From Gammaproteobacteria bacterium (lineage in GTDB: Bacteria > Pseudomonadota > Gammaproteobacteria > SZUA-140), in the NCBI GenBank assembly GCA_015491865.1, contig WFVD01000015.1, positions 62,001 to 126,000 on the forward strand: a DNA stretch of 64,000 nt. Reading direction: 5' to 3'. A program made the translations under genes and the position numbers. How positions within the stretch are numbered: the stretch's first letter is position 1; every line of letters begins with the position of its first letter. The notes below the pieces were generated by a model. It saw only the letters and a program-made list of their open reading frames with translations, was not told where the DNA came from and made no database searches. Below, piece by piece: positions 21,719 to 30,800 of this stretch.

Positions 21719-22783
21719 ATGGTGATTCTTGATCGTTATATCATGCGCGCTGTTATTGGTAGTGTTTTGTTAGTGATGTTAATCCTGCTGGCGCTGTTTT
21801 CATTCGCCGCGTTTGTTAATGAACTTACCTATATTGGGAAAGGTGATTACGGAGTACTGCTCGCACTTTTCTATGTAGGGCTGACCCTGCCGGGGTTGGC
21901 CTATGATCTGTTTCCCGTTGCCGCACTGCTCGGCAGTGTGATGGGGCTCGGTGTGATGGCCAGTAATAGTGAACTGGTTGTGATGCGAGCAGCAGGTGTT
22001 TCGATTGGCCGTATCACCTGGTCAGTGATGAAAGCCGGGTTACTACTCGTGATTGTGGCGGTAGTTATCAGTGAGTTTATTTCGGGCGAGAGCGAGCGCC
22101 TGGCGCAGGAGGTTCGCAGCCAGGCGTTAACTGGGTATGTTACAAAAAAGATCGAAAAAGGTTTCTGGACACGTGATGAGACGCGTGTCATCAATGTGCG
22201 TAGCGTACTGCCCAGTGGTGAGCTGCGGAAAATCTATATCTATGAAATTGATCAACAGCGCCGCATAACAACCATGCTCTATGCAGAGAGTGCAAATTAT
22301 GAAGATGGCCAGTGGGTGCTCAACAATGTTAGCGAGAGCCATCTGGGTGAGGATAAAGTCAACTCATTATTACTTGCTCACCTGCCGCAACAGCGCCTGA
22401 TTGACCCTGAGATGATTGATGTGATTGCAATCAAACCGCGCAGTCTTTCAGTGCAGGGGCTATACAAATATATTCAATACCTGAAAACGAATGATCTGAG
22501 TTCAGAACATTATGAGATGGTTTTCTGGTCAAAAGTCATCTTGCCATTTGCAACAGCAGTGATGGTGTTTTTATCGGTCCCATTTGTGTTTGGGCCATTG
22601 AGGTCAGTGGGTGTCGGGGTGCGTGTGCTGGTGGGGACGCTGGTCGGGATCACTTTTTATGTGATTCATCAGATGTCGAGTTACGTTGGCTTGGTATTTC
22701 ATGTTAATTCGGCGCTGAGTGCCGTGTTGCCCACGTTGATCTTTTTTATTGCAGCGCTGTTGATGATGCGACGCATCAAATAG
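21719..22783 (+). CDS. lptG: LPS export ABC permease LptG
   Basis: A 354-residue partner of LptF with the same architecture: LDRYIMRAVIGSVLLVML as the first helix, AALLGSVMGLGVMASNSELVVMRAAGVS as the coupling region, a periplasmic beta domain, and three C-terminal helices. The downstream gene at 22806 is convergent. Confidence 0.95.
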   Translation: MVILDRYIMRAVIGSVLLVMLILLALFSFAAFVNELTYIGKGDYGVLLALFYVGLTLPGLAYDLFPVAALLGSVMGLGVMASNSELVVMRAAGVSIGRITWSVMKAGLLLVIVAVVISEFISGESERLAQEVRSQALTGYVTKKIEKGFWTRDETRVINVRSVLPSGELRKIYIYEIDQQRRITTMLYAESANYEDGQWVLNNVSESHLGEDKVNSLLLAHLPQQRLIDPEMIDVIAIKPRSLSVQGLYKYIQYLKTNDLSSEHYEMVFWSKVILPFATAVMVFLSVPFVFGPLRSVGVGVRVLVGTLVGITFYVIHQMSSYVGLVFHVNSALSAVLPTLIFFIAALLMMRRIK

Positions 22784-22805
22784 CGGTGCAGCAAAATGGT
22801 GGTGT

Positions 22806-23042
22806 TCAGGCAGTGGTATCGATTAACGTGCCAATTGTTTCGCTAACGGTCTCGACAACCTTTGCTGACGCTTCAACCTGGAGGCGAGCCATCATTAGCT
22901 CAACCAGAGGCTCTGCAACAGTAGCAGGGTCACCGGAAGTGCTGTTTCCAGTGCTGGCGATGGTTGCAGCGCTCTTTTCGGCTATGGCTATGCTGCGTTG
23001 AATGCCGCTGACACCCGCATTAATGGCGGTGATATTACTCAT
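22806..23042 (-). CDS. Small protein with flagellar-rod-like ends
   Basis: A 78-residue protein with a good ribosome-binding site (AGAGG, eight bases before ATG). The N-terminus NAGVSGIQRS and the C-terminal half (PLVELMMARLQVEASAKVVETVSETIGTLIDT) resemble the two terminal helices of flagellar hook/rod proteins (FlgE/FlgG type) joined without the middle domain. Similar 70-100 residue proteins are known from other gammaproteobacteria and have no established role. No flagellar gene is nearby. The resemblance is by eye. Confidence 0.7.
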   Translation of the reverse strand: MSNITAINAGVSGIQRSIAIAEKSAATIASTGNSTSGDPATVAEPLVELMMARLQVEASAKVVETVSETIGTLIDTTA

Positions 23043-23189
23043 GATATTAACCTCTTGCTACTTGCCTCTTATATCGACAAATAGTGTGGGGGGCTGAAAC
23101 CGGAGATTACTGATTAGCTGTGCGATTGATCGTTTTGTGATCGTTATCAAATTTTTGCTCACAGTCTGATATCTGAATACGGAGAAAAA

Positions 23190-23411
23190 ATGTTTGATCC
23201 CCTCAATAAAAAAGAGCACTGCCCACTCTGTGGCGGACTCAACCGCTGTCAATCTGAGATATCTGTAAGCAGCCGGCAGGGGGCGTGCTGGTGCCACGCT
23301 GAGAGATTTCCAGCGGCACTGTTGGCTCAATTACCCGAGAGCGAGCGCAATAGTCGCTGCATCTGCCAGCGCTGCCTGAAGAGGTTTCAAGCGCAGCAGG
23401 ATAAGCCGTGA
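23190..23411 (+). CDS. Cysteine-rich CWC family protein
   Basis: A 73-residue protein with six or more conserved Cys arranged as HCPLCGGLNRC, GACWCHAERF and CICQRCLKRF. The CWC triplet and flanking pairs define the Cys_rich_CWC family, probably a small zinc-binding fold. Function is unknown. The ATG follows a GGAGAAAAA ribosome-binding region. Confidence 0.88.
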   Translation: MFDPLNKKEHCPLCGGLNRCQSEISVSSRQGACWCHAERFPAALLAQLPESERNSRCICQRCLKRFQAQQDKP

Positions 23412-23498
23412 AATTATTTTTCTCTCTTCTGTAAATTTAATGAGAAAGGTACGACTAATAAACAGGGTAATGTATGAAACGACAGGAAGGAAAGGTTG

Positions 23499-24008
23499 AT
23501 GAATCGTCGTCAGTTTTTAAAATCGGGGGGAGGGATACTGCTAACGGTGGCAACGGTACTGTTGCTGTCTCGAGTGGCCTCAGCGCAGAAAACCAGCGCA
23601 GGTAGCGCTATTATCAACAAGGAGAAGATTGTGATGAGTGAAGCGGAGTGGCGCGAGAAGCTTACCGCAGAACAGTTTGATGTGTTGCGTAATGAGGGGA
23701 CTGAACCCCCTTTTTCCAGCGCACTAAATGATGAAAAACGAAAAGGTCACTATCACTGCGCAGGTTGTGACCAGCCGTTATTTACCAGCAATATGAAGTT
23801 TGATAGTGGTACCGGCTGGCCCAGTTTTTTTGAATCAATTGATGGTGCATTTGAAACGAAAATAGACTTTAAATTGATCTATCCAAGAACTGAATACCAC
23901 TGTTCTCGTTGTGGTGGACACCATGGACATATCTTCAAGGATGGCCCCGAACCGACTGGAAAGCGGTGGTGTAATAACGGTGTAGCACTGAGGTTTATTC
24001 CAGCCTGA
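23499..24008 (+). CDS. msrB: Peptide-methionine (R)-S-oxide reductase MsrB, Tat-exported
   Basis: A 169-residue methionine-R-sulfoxide reductase. Zinc ligands are CAGC and CSRC. Substrate motifs SGTGWPSF and HHGHIF and the catalytic Cys in RWCNNGVALRF are present. The N-terminus NRRQFLKSGGGILLTVATV is a twin-arginine signal ending near SAQ, so the enzyme should be periplasmic. A TTG one codon upstream is possible, but the ATG at 23499 with AGGAAGGAAAGG in front is better. It lies 25 bases before msrA. Confidence 0.94.
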   Translation: MNRRQFLKSGGGILLTVATVLLLSRVASAQKTSAGSAIINKEKIVMSEAEWREKLTAEQFDVLRNEGTEPPFSSALNDEKRKGHYHCAGCDQPLFTSNMKFDSGTGWPSFFESIDGAFETKIDFKLIYPRTEYHCSRCGGHHGHIFKDGPEPTGKRWCNNGVALRFIPA

Positions 24009-24033
24009 TTAGAGGCGTGAATGGAGGAGTGAC

Positions 24034-24639
24034 ATGAACAGATGCCTGGCAATGGGTATACTTATCTTTTTATCTCTAAGTGGAGTGACTGCAGTGGCTG
24101 AAGATCATGAGCCCAGACTGGAAAAAGCGACCTTTGCCGGTGGCTGCTTCTGGTGCATGGAACCGCCATTTGATCAACTCGATGGCGTGATTGCCACCAC
24201 ATCAGGTTATGCCGGTGGGGAAGAGGTTAACCCCACCTATAAGCAGGTCTCCAGTGGTGAAACTGGGCACACAGAGGTTGTACAGGTCGAGTATGACCCT
24301 TCACGGGTAAGTTACCAGATGCTGCTTGATCTGTTCTGGCGCAACATCGACCCGACGGCGGTAGATCGCCAGTTTGTGGATGTTGGAAAACAGTACCGCA
24401 GTGCCATTTTCTATCATAACGAAGATCAAAAGCGGCTGGCCTTGGCATCAAAAGCGGCATTGGCGACAGCAGGCATTTTTGATAAGCCTATTGTGACAGA
24501 GGTCGTGGCGCTCAACGCCTTTTATGAAGCGGAGGCGTACCACCAGGATTTTTATCAGAGAAATCCAGTGCGATATAAATTTTACCGTTATAACTCCGGT
24601 CGAGACCAGTACCTGAAAATGATATGGGGTAGCCATTAG
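24034..24639 (+). CDS. msrA: Peptide-methionine (S)-S-oxide reductase MsrA, exported
   Basis: A 201-residue methionine-S-sulfoxide reductase. The catalytic motif GGCFWCMEPPFD follows a Sec-type signal peptide (MNRCLAMGILIFLSL, cleavage likely near AVAED). The TSGYAGG and TGHTEVVQVEYDP motifs are present. With the Tat-exported MsrB just upstream it gives repair of both sulfoxide stereoisomers in the periplasm. A strong terminator follows. Confidence 0.95.
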   Translation: MNRCLAMGILIFLSLSGVTAVAEDHEPRLEKATFAGGCFWCMEPPFDQLDGVIATTSGYAGGEEVNPTYKQVSSGETGHTEVVQVEYDPSRVSYQMLLDLFWRNIDPTAVDRQFVDVGKQYRSAIFYHNEDQKRLALASKAALATAGIFDKPIVTEVVALNAFYEAEAYHQDFYQRNPVRYKFYRYNSGRDQYLKMIWGSH

Positions 24640-24673
24640 ATGACGTTGTAACGAATGCGGCCTTTTCTTTGAT

Positions 24674-24696
24674 ACCAGCCTGCGTGCTGGTTTTTT
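24674..24696 (+). terminator. Rho-independent terminator after msrA
   Basis: A hairpin ACCAGC/GCTGGT (24674-24679 and 24686-24691) with a six-base loop runs directly into a T-run (24691-24696). It ends the msrB-msrA transcript. Confidence 0.85.
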
Positions 24697-24817
24697 ACAG
24701 GGTGGAAGCTGAATGTATTATGGCGATTAAATGTAATGTTATGCCCCCCTTGCATGACTCATTCTCAACTGTTTCTAACCCCGCCATCTAGCGATGGCTA
24801 CACAGGAAAAATGTTAT

Positions 24818-26950
24818 ATGCGAAAAAGTCAGATGATAACCGTTGCTGCTATCACCCTGTTGATCACAGCTTATTTCGCCTTTGACCTGGGGAACTATTT
24901 AAGTCTCGACTATTTCAAATCCCAGCGTGCCGAAATAGAGGCCTATTACAGCGCCAGTCCCGTCACCACAGCGGCACTGTTTTTTATCATCTACGTCGTC
25001 GTGACCGGGCTTTCGCTACCGGGGGCCGCCATTATGACGCTGATAGCGGGGGCGATCTTTGGGCTTTCTGTCGGTACGCTCATCGTCTCGTTTGCATCGA
25101 CGCTGGGTGCCACCATCGCCTTCCTCGCTTCTCGTTATCTCTTTCGTGATGCTATCCAGCGCCAGTTTGGCGATAAGCTAAAAACCATTAACGAGGGCAT
25201 TGAAAAAGATGGCGCCTTCTATCTCTTCACACTGCGCCTGGTGCCCGCCTTTCCTTTCTTTGTCATCAACCTGTTAATGGGATTAACGCCTATTCGTACC
25301 GTCACCTATTTTCTGGTGAGTCAGATCGGGATGCTGGCGGGGACAATCGTCTATGTCAACGCCGGTACGCAGATCGCCAATATTGACTCATTAAGCGGGA
25401 TTCTTTCACCGGGGCTGCTTTTGTCATTTGTGTTACTGGGTGTTTTTCCACTGATCGCTAAAAAGGCTGTCAGCACGATCAAGGCAAAAAAGATATTAAA
25501 GGGGTACCCAAAACCGGCGACGTTTGATTGTAATCTCATCGTGATTGGTGGCGGCTCTGCCGGATTGGTGACCTCATATATTGCGGCGGTCGTAAAGGCA
25601 AAAGTGACCTTAATCGAAAAGCATAAAATGGGGGGGGATTGCCTCAACACCGGCTGCGTACCATCAAAGGCGTTGATACGTTCAGCCAGCTTTATTGCTC
25701 AGCAGAGACGGGCAGAGGCGTTAGGGATGAAAGCTGCCAGTGTCGATTTTGATTTTGCAGATATCATGGCGCGCGTTCAGCGTGTGATCAGAACGATTGA
25801 ACCACATGACTCGGTTGAGCGCTATCGAGCACTCGGTGTCGATGTGATTGAAGGTGAGGCGAAAATCAGATCGCCTTATACGGTTGAAGTCAACGGGCAG
25901 ATATTGACGACGAGAAATATTGTGATCGCAACAGGAGCACGCCCTTTGGTGCCGCCGTTACCTGGGCTGGAAGAGGTGGGCTACTTAACCTCTGATAATA
26001 TCTGGGCGCTACGTGAACAGCCGGAACGTCTTCTAGTACTGGGTGGCGGTCCAATTGGATGCGAGCTGGCACAGAGCTTTGCGAGGCTGGGCAGTCGCGT
26101 GGTTCAGGTAGAGATGGGTGATCGTTTGATGGGGCGTGAAGACCCGGATGTGTCGCAGGTTGTGATGAGCCGTTTTAAAGAAGAGGGGATCGACCTGCGT
26201 ACCGAACATCGGGCAAAGGGCTTCTGCATAGAAGATGGTGAGAAGATGCTTATCTGTGAGTATCGCGGAGAGACGGTGCGTATCCCGTTTGACCAGCTAC
26301 TTGTTGCACTGGGGCGTGTTGCCAACACCTCTGGTTTTGGCCTTGAAGCGCTGGGGGTGACAGTCAATCGTACCGTGGCGGTAAATGAGCTGTTGCAAAC
26401 CAACTTTCCCAATATCTTCGCAGCTGGTGATGTGGCTGGCCCCTATCAGTTTACCCATACTGCGGCCCATCAGGCCTGGTATGCGGCGGTCAATTCGCTC
26501 TTTAGTGGTTTCAAATCCTTTAAGGTTGATTACCGCGTGATCCCGTGGGCCACCTTTACCGACCCCGAGGTGGCACGGGTCGGTCTGAACGAGAGCGAGG
26601 CAAACGAAAAAGAGATCGCCTATGAGGTGAGCACTTACGGTATTGATGATCTCGATCGTGCCATTACCGATGAAGCGGCACACGGTTTTATTAAGGTGCT
26701 GACGGTACCGGGGAAAGACCGTATCCTTGGCGTTACGATTGTTGGCGACCATGCGGGTGAGCTGATTGCTGAATATGTTACCGCGATGAAACATGGGTTG
26801 GGGCTTAATAAAATTCTCGGCACCATTCACATCTATCCAACGATGGCAGAGGCGAATAAATATGTTGCGGGAAACTGGAAGCGAGCGCACGCCCCCCAGC
26901 GTCTGCTAGTGTGGGTTGAACGCTTTCATCGCTGGAGGCGCGGCGCATGA
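24818..26950 (+). CDS. VTT membrane domain fused to a flavin disulfide oxidoreductase
   Basis: A 710-residue two-part protein. Residues 1-220 are a TVP38/TMEM64-type VTT membrane domain with GLSLPGAAIMTLIAGAIFG and LRLVPAFPFFVINLLMG. Residues 235-710 are a class I pyridine nucleotide-disulfide oxidoreductase: FAD motif GGGSAGL, redox pair Cys275/Cys280 in GGDCLNTGCVPSK, NAD motif GGGPIGCELAQ, second FAD motif NIFAAGDVAG and the dimer-interface HIYPTMAEA. It resembles mercuric reductase/lipoamide dehydrogenase but lacks the MerA C-terminal Cys pair. ATG 24794 is an alternative start. The start at 24818 has AGGAAA upstream. The substrate is unknown. Confidence 0.93.
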   Translation: MRKSQMITVAAITLLITAYFAFDLGNYLSLDYFKSQRAEIEAYYSASPVTTAALFFIIYVVVTGLSLPGAAIMTLIAGAIFGLSVGTLIVSFASTLGATIAFLASRYLFRDAIQRQFGDKLKTINEGIEKDGAFYLFTLRLVPAFPFFVINLLMGLTPIRTVTYFLVSQIGMLAGTIVYVNAGTQIANIDSLSGILSPGLLLSFVLLGVFPLIAKKAVSTIKAKKILKGYPKPATFDCNLIVIGGGSAGLVTSYIAAVVKAKVTLIEKHKMGGDCLNTGCVPSKALIRSASFIAQQRRAEALGMKAASVDFDFADIMARVQRVIRTIEPHDSVERYRALGVDVIEGEAKIRSPYTVEVNGQILTTRNIVIATGARPLVPPLPGLEEVGYLTSDNIWALREQPERLLVLGGGPIGCELAQSFARLGSRVVQVEMGDRLMGREDPDVSQVVMSRFKEEGIDLRTEHRAKGFCIEDGEKMLICEYRGETVRIPFDQLLVALGRVANTSGFGLEALGVTVNRTVAVNELLQTNFPNIFAAGDVAGPYQFTHTAAHQAWYAAVNSLFSGFKSFKVDYRVIPWATFTDPEVARVGLNESEANEKEIAYEVSTYGIDDLDRAITDEAAHGFIKVLTVPGKDRILGVTIVGDHAGELIAEYVTAMKHGLGLNKILGTIHIYPTMAEANKYVAGNWKRAHAPQRLLVWVERFHRWRRGA

Positions 26951-27741
26951 AAAACTGGGCGGTGACATTGCTGTTATCAATGGTGACATTTTCATCGCAG
27001 GCAGCAGGTTTTGACCACACCCAATGGGATGACCTGCTCAAAAGGCATGTGGTCGCAATTGATCAGGGTGTCGCTACTCAGGTCGATTATAGCGGTTTTT
27101 CCAGGGAGCGATTTCAACTAAAAGCCTATTTGCGCTCGCTTGAATCGATACCATTATCAACCTTCAAAAACTGGCCAAAAGCAGAGCAGCTCGCTTTCCT
27201 GATCAATGGCTACAACGCCTGGACAGTTGAACTGATTCTGAGTGAATATCCGAAGGTGAAGTCGATCAGGGATCTGGGTTCCTGGCTTGAGTCCCCGTGG
27301 GAGAGACGCTTTATCCCACTATTGGGCAAGCTGCGATCACTGGATGAAATCGAACACGAGATGATTCGCGCTGAACAGCACTATCAGGAACCACGTATTC
27401 ACTTTGCGGTTAACTGCGCCAGTATCGGCTGCCCCGCGCTCTCAACAGATGCCTTTACTGGTGGCAGACTGGATCGTCAGCTGGATGAAGTGACACGGTT
27501 ATTTCTGAGTGATCGTAGTCGTAATCGTTTGAGTGGCGACACCTTATATCTCTCTAAAATCTTCGAATGGTATCGCGAAGATTTTGAACGCGGCTGGAAT
27601 GGTTATCAAACACTGGCGCAGTTTCTGGCTACCTATCAAACAGCACTCGGTCTATCGGATAACGACCTGCAGCGTCTGAAGAGAGGGGCGATCGAGATTG
27701 AGTTCCTGGATTATGACTGGCGTCTTAATCGAAAGCCTTAG
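26947..27741 (+). CDS. Exported DUF547 protein
   Basis: A 264-residue protein with a signal peptide (about 20 residues, ending SSQAAG) and a DUF547 domain: WPKAEQLAFLINGYNAWTVE, IHFAVNCASIGCPALS and YLSKIFEWYREDF. The conserved Asn/Cys segment (NCASIGCP) suggests a papain-like or transglutaminase-like fold, but no activity is known. It overlaps the VTT-reductase gene by four bases (ATGA), so the two are co-translated. Confidence 0.9.
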   Translation: MKNWAVTLLLSMVTFSSQAAGFDHTQWDDLLKRHVVAIDQGVATQVDYSGFSRERFQLKAYLRSLESIPLSTFKNWPKAEQLAFLINGYNAWTVELILSEYPKVKSIRDLGSWLESPWERRFIPLLGKLRSLDEIEHEMIRAEQHYQEPRIHFAVNCASIGCPALSTDAFTGGRLDRQLDEVTRLFLSDRSRNRLSGDTLYLSKIFEWYREDFERGWNGYQTLAQFLATYQTALGLSDNDLQRLKRGAIEIEFLDYDWRLNRKP

Positions 27742-27752
27742 CCTCTGATTAA

Positions 27753-27777
27753 TTGCTCTCTCTCTCATTGAGAGCAA
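27753..27777 (+). terminator. Hairpin after the DUF547 gene
   Basis: Inverted repeat TTGCTCTC/GAGAGCAA with a nine-base loop, eleven bases after the stop. No T-run follows, so termination is uncertain. Confidence 0.35.
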
Positions 27778-27796
27778 CGCGTAACGGAAAAACGAC

Positions 27797-27834
27797 GTTT
27801 TCAACTGCCACAACTTGAAAACAGGGAGTACAAT
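27797..27834 (+). promoter_or_regulatory. Palindrome and promoter upstream of putA
   Basis: A perfect dyad GTTTTCAA (27797-27804) / TTGAAAAC (27815-27822) brackets a -35-like CTGCCA (27805-27810). A -10-like TACAAT (27829-27834) follows at 18-bp spacing. Start of putA is 36 bases further. The dyad looks like an operator overlapping the -35 box. Confidence 0.45.
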
Positions 27835-27869
27835 CAACAGAACATTCTCTGCTACAAAGGTTAATCGGC

Positions 27870-30800
27870 ATGATCTATGAACCGCTAGCGAGCGATATGG
27901 GGCCTCTGCGCATCGCCATCGATGACGCCTGGCTTGCTGATGAAACCCACTGTGTGACGCAGCTACTAAAACAGACCCGGCTCGATGGTGCGATACAGCA
28001 GCAGATTGAGTCACTGGCGCGTAAACTGGTGATTGCGGTCCGTAACAAAACCGAAGCGCAGGGTAGTATCGATGCTTTTATGCAGGAGTACGATCTCTCA
28101 TCAGAAGAAGGGGTGGTGCTGATGTGCCTGGCGGAGGCGCTGCTTAGGATCCCTGATGACGAGACTGCCGACCGGCTGATACAGGATAAACTCGGCAGCG
28201 CAGACTGGGGCGGTCATCTGTGGCGCAGCGCATCGATGTTTGTCAACGCCTCGACCTGGGGGTTGATGTTAACCGGGCGTATCATCGGTCTTGATGATGA
28301 GACGGTCAGAAATGGCCAGGGGCTGTTGCAACGGATGGTGAGTAAAAGTGGTGAGCCATTCATTCGTCTTGCGATTCGGCAGGCGATGCGGATCATGGGG
28401 CAGCAGTTTGTGATGGGGGCGACGATTGATGCCGCACTTGCGCGTAGTCGTGAACCAGACAATTGCACTTACCGATATTCATATGACATGCTGGGCGAAG
28501 CGGCCCTCACATCTGCCGATGCCAGGGGTTATTTTGAGGCCTATCAGCACGCCATCGCAATGGTTGGCAATGAGATTTCAGGCAACGATTCGCTTTATGA
28601 GCGACCCGGTGTCTCGGTCAAACTCTCTGCATTGCATCCGCGTTATGAGCCGTTCCAGCGCGCTAAGGTGTACGATGAGCTGACACCGCGTCTGCTACAA
28701 CTTGCACAGCAGGCGCGCGCAGCGGGTATCACACTGACAGTTGATGCCGAAGAGGCCGACCGCCTGATGTTATCGCTCGATCTCTTTGAGGCGGTCTATC
28801 GAGATCCCTCACTCGCAGGCTGGCACGGCTTTGGACTGGCAGTGCAGGCGTATCAGAAACGCGCCCTACGGGTGATCGACTGGTTACAGCAGCTCGCTAC
28901 TGAAGTGGGACGAAAGATTCCACTGCGGCTGGTGAAAGGGGCCTACTGGGATAGCGAGATCAAACGGGCGCAGGAGCGGGGTTTGTCTGGCTACCCTGTC
29001 TATACTCGCAAGGTGACGAGTGATGTGGCTTATCTCGCTTGCGCGCGCAAAGTGCTCGCGGCTATCGACTGCTTTTATCCGCAGTTCGCAACGCATAACG
29101 CCCTCACTGTCGCCTCGATAATCGCCCTTGCGGGTGATAAAGCGTTCGAGTTTCAGCGGCTGCACGGCATGGGGGAGGCGCTTTATAGCGAGGTGACCAA
29201 ACAGGGTGGTTTAGCGCTGCCGTGTCGTATCTATGCACCGGTCGGCCGCTACCATTCACTGCTGCCCTATCTTGTGCGGCGTCTGCTGGAGAATGGTGCC
29301 AACACCTCTTTTGTCAACCGAATCACTGATCGCCACGCCGCCGTTGAAGCGATTATCAGTGATCCGGTGGTTGAACTCAGTACGCTTGATGGTAAACCGA
29401 ACCCCCATATCCCGCTGCCTTCAGCGCTCTATGGGGATGAGCGGCTTAACTCGAGCGGCCTGAATCTCTATAGCACCTCGGTTTCCAGAACACTTGCGAG
29501 TGAGCTGGGGCTGTTTCTCGAAGCGGATGGATCGGTGAGAAAGGGTGTGCGATGGCGAGCGGCGCCCATCATCAATGGAAAGGTCAATTATGATGAGGCG
29601 AATGCCTTTGCAGTACGCGACCCGGCTGACCAGCGCCACATCACCGGTATGGTGAGCAACGCCAGTGAGGTGATGGTTGCCGAGGCGTTGGCCAGTGCGG
29701 CTGAAGCGGCCCCGCAGTGGTCAACAACATCGGCGGTGGCGCGTGCTGAAATTCTTGAATATGCAGCGCAGCTGCTGGAAGAGAACCGAACCGAGTTGAT
29801 CGCACTCTGTGTGCGTGAGGCAGGTAAGGGGATTGTCGATAGTTTGAGCGAAGTGCGTGAGGCGGTCGATTTCTGTCGCTACTACGCGGCGCAGCTGCGC
29901 AGGGAGTTTTCTGAACCACTACAGCTTCACGGCCTTACGGGTGAGCGTAATGAGCTGACGATGCATGGTCGCGGTCTCTTTGTCTCCATTAGCCCGTGGA
30001 ATTTCCCGTTGGCAATCTTTGTTGGGCAGCTCTGCGCTGCTCTTGCCGCTGGCAACTGTGTGATCGCCAAACCTGCAGCACAAACCCCACTGATCGCCGC
30101 GCGTGCGGTGTCGCTCTTTCACCGGGCTGGGATTCCAGGCGAGGTGTTGCATCTATTAATCGGTAGTGGTCGGACTATCGGCATGCAGATGGTAAAAGAT
30201 CGGCGTACCAGCGGTGTTGCCTTTACCGGGTCGAGCGAAACAGCGCAGACCATCAACCGCGCACTCGCTGCCCGTGCAGGGGGTATCGTTCCACTGATCG
30301 CAGAAACCGGTGGACAGAACTGTATGATTGTCGATAGCTCAGCACTACCGGAACAGGTAGTGAACGATGTGGTGCAGTCTGCATTCAACAGTGCAGGGCA
30401 GCGCTGTTCGGCGCTACGAGTCCTTTATCTGCAGGAGGAGGTGGCTGATACGCTTATCGAGCAGCTAAAAGGGGCGATGGCTGAGCTGGTTATTGGAGAT
30501 CCGCTACGACTTGAGACGGATGTCGGACCGGTGATTGATCAGGCCTCTCTCGAGGCGTTAAAGACACATGTTAAATGGATGGCGATAGAAGGCAGGCTAC
30601 TCTATCGATGCGCGCTACCCAAAGGGGTTGAGCATGGCTGCTACTTTGCACCCCACCTGTTTGAAATTGCCCGCCTTGGACTGCTGCAACGTGAGGTCTT
30701 TGGCCCGGTGCTGCATGTGATCCGTTACCGTACTGAGGATCTTGATGGTGTAATTGATGCGATCAATCGCTCCACATATGGTCTAACGCTGGGTGTGCAT

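Noticed and set aside
26297-26890. Minus-strand open frame of 197 codons inside the reductase gene
   Set aside because: It is a shadow of a gene with clear FAD and NAD motifs on the plus strand.
24818-26950. Mercuric reductase (merA)
   Set aside because: The redox-active site is similar, but the MerA C-terminal Cys pair and N-terminal HMA domain are missing, and no mer genes are near.
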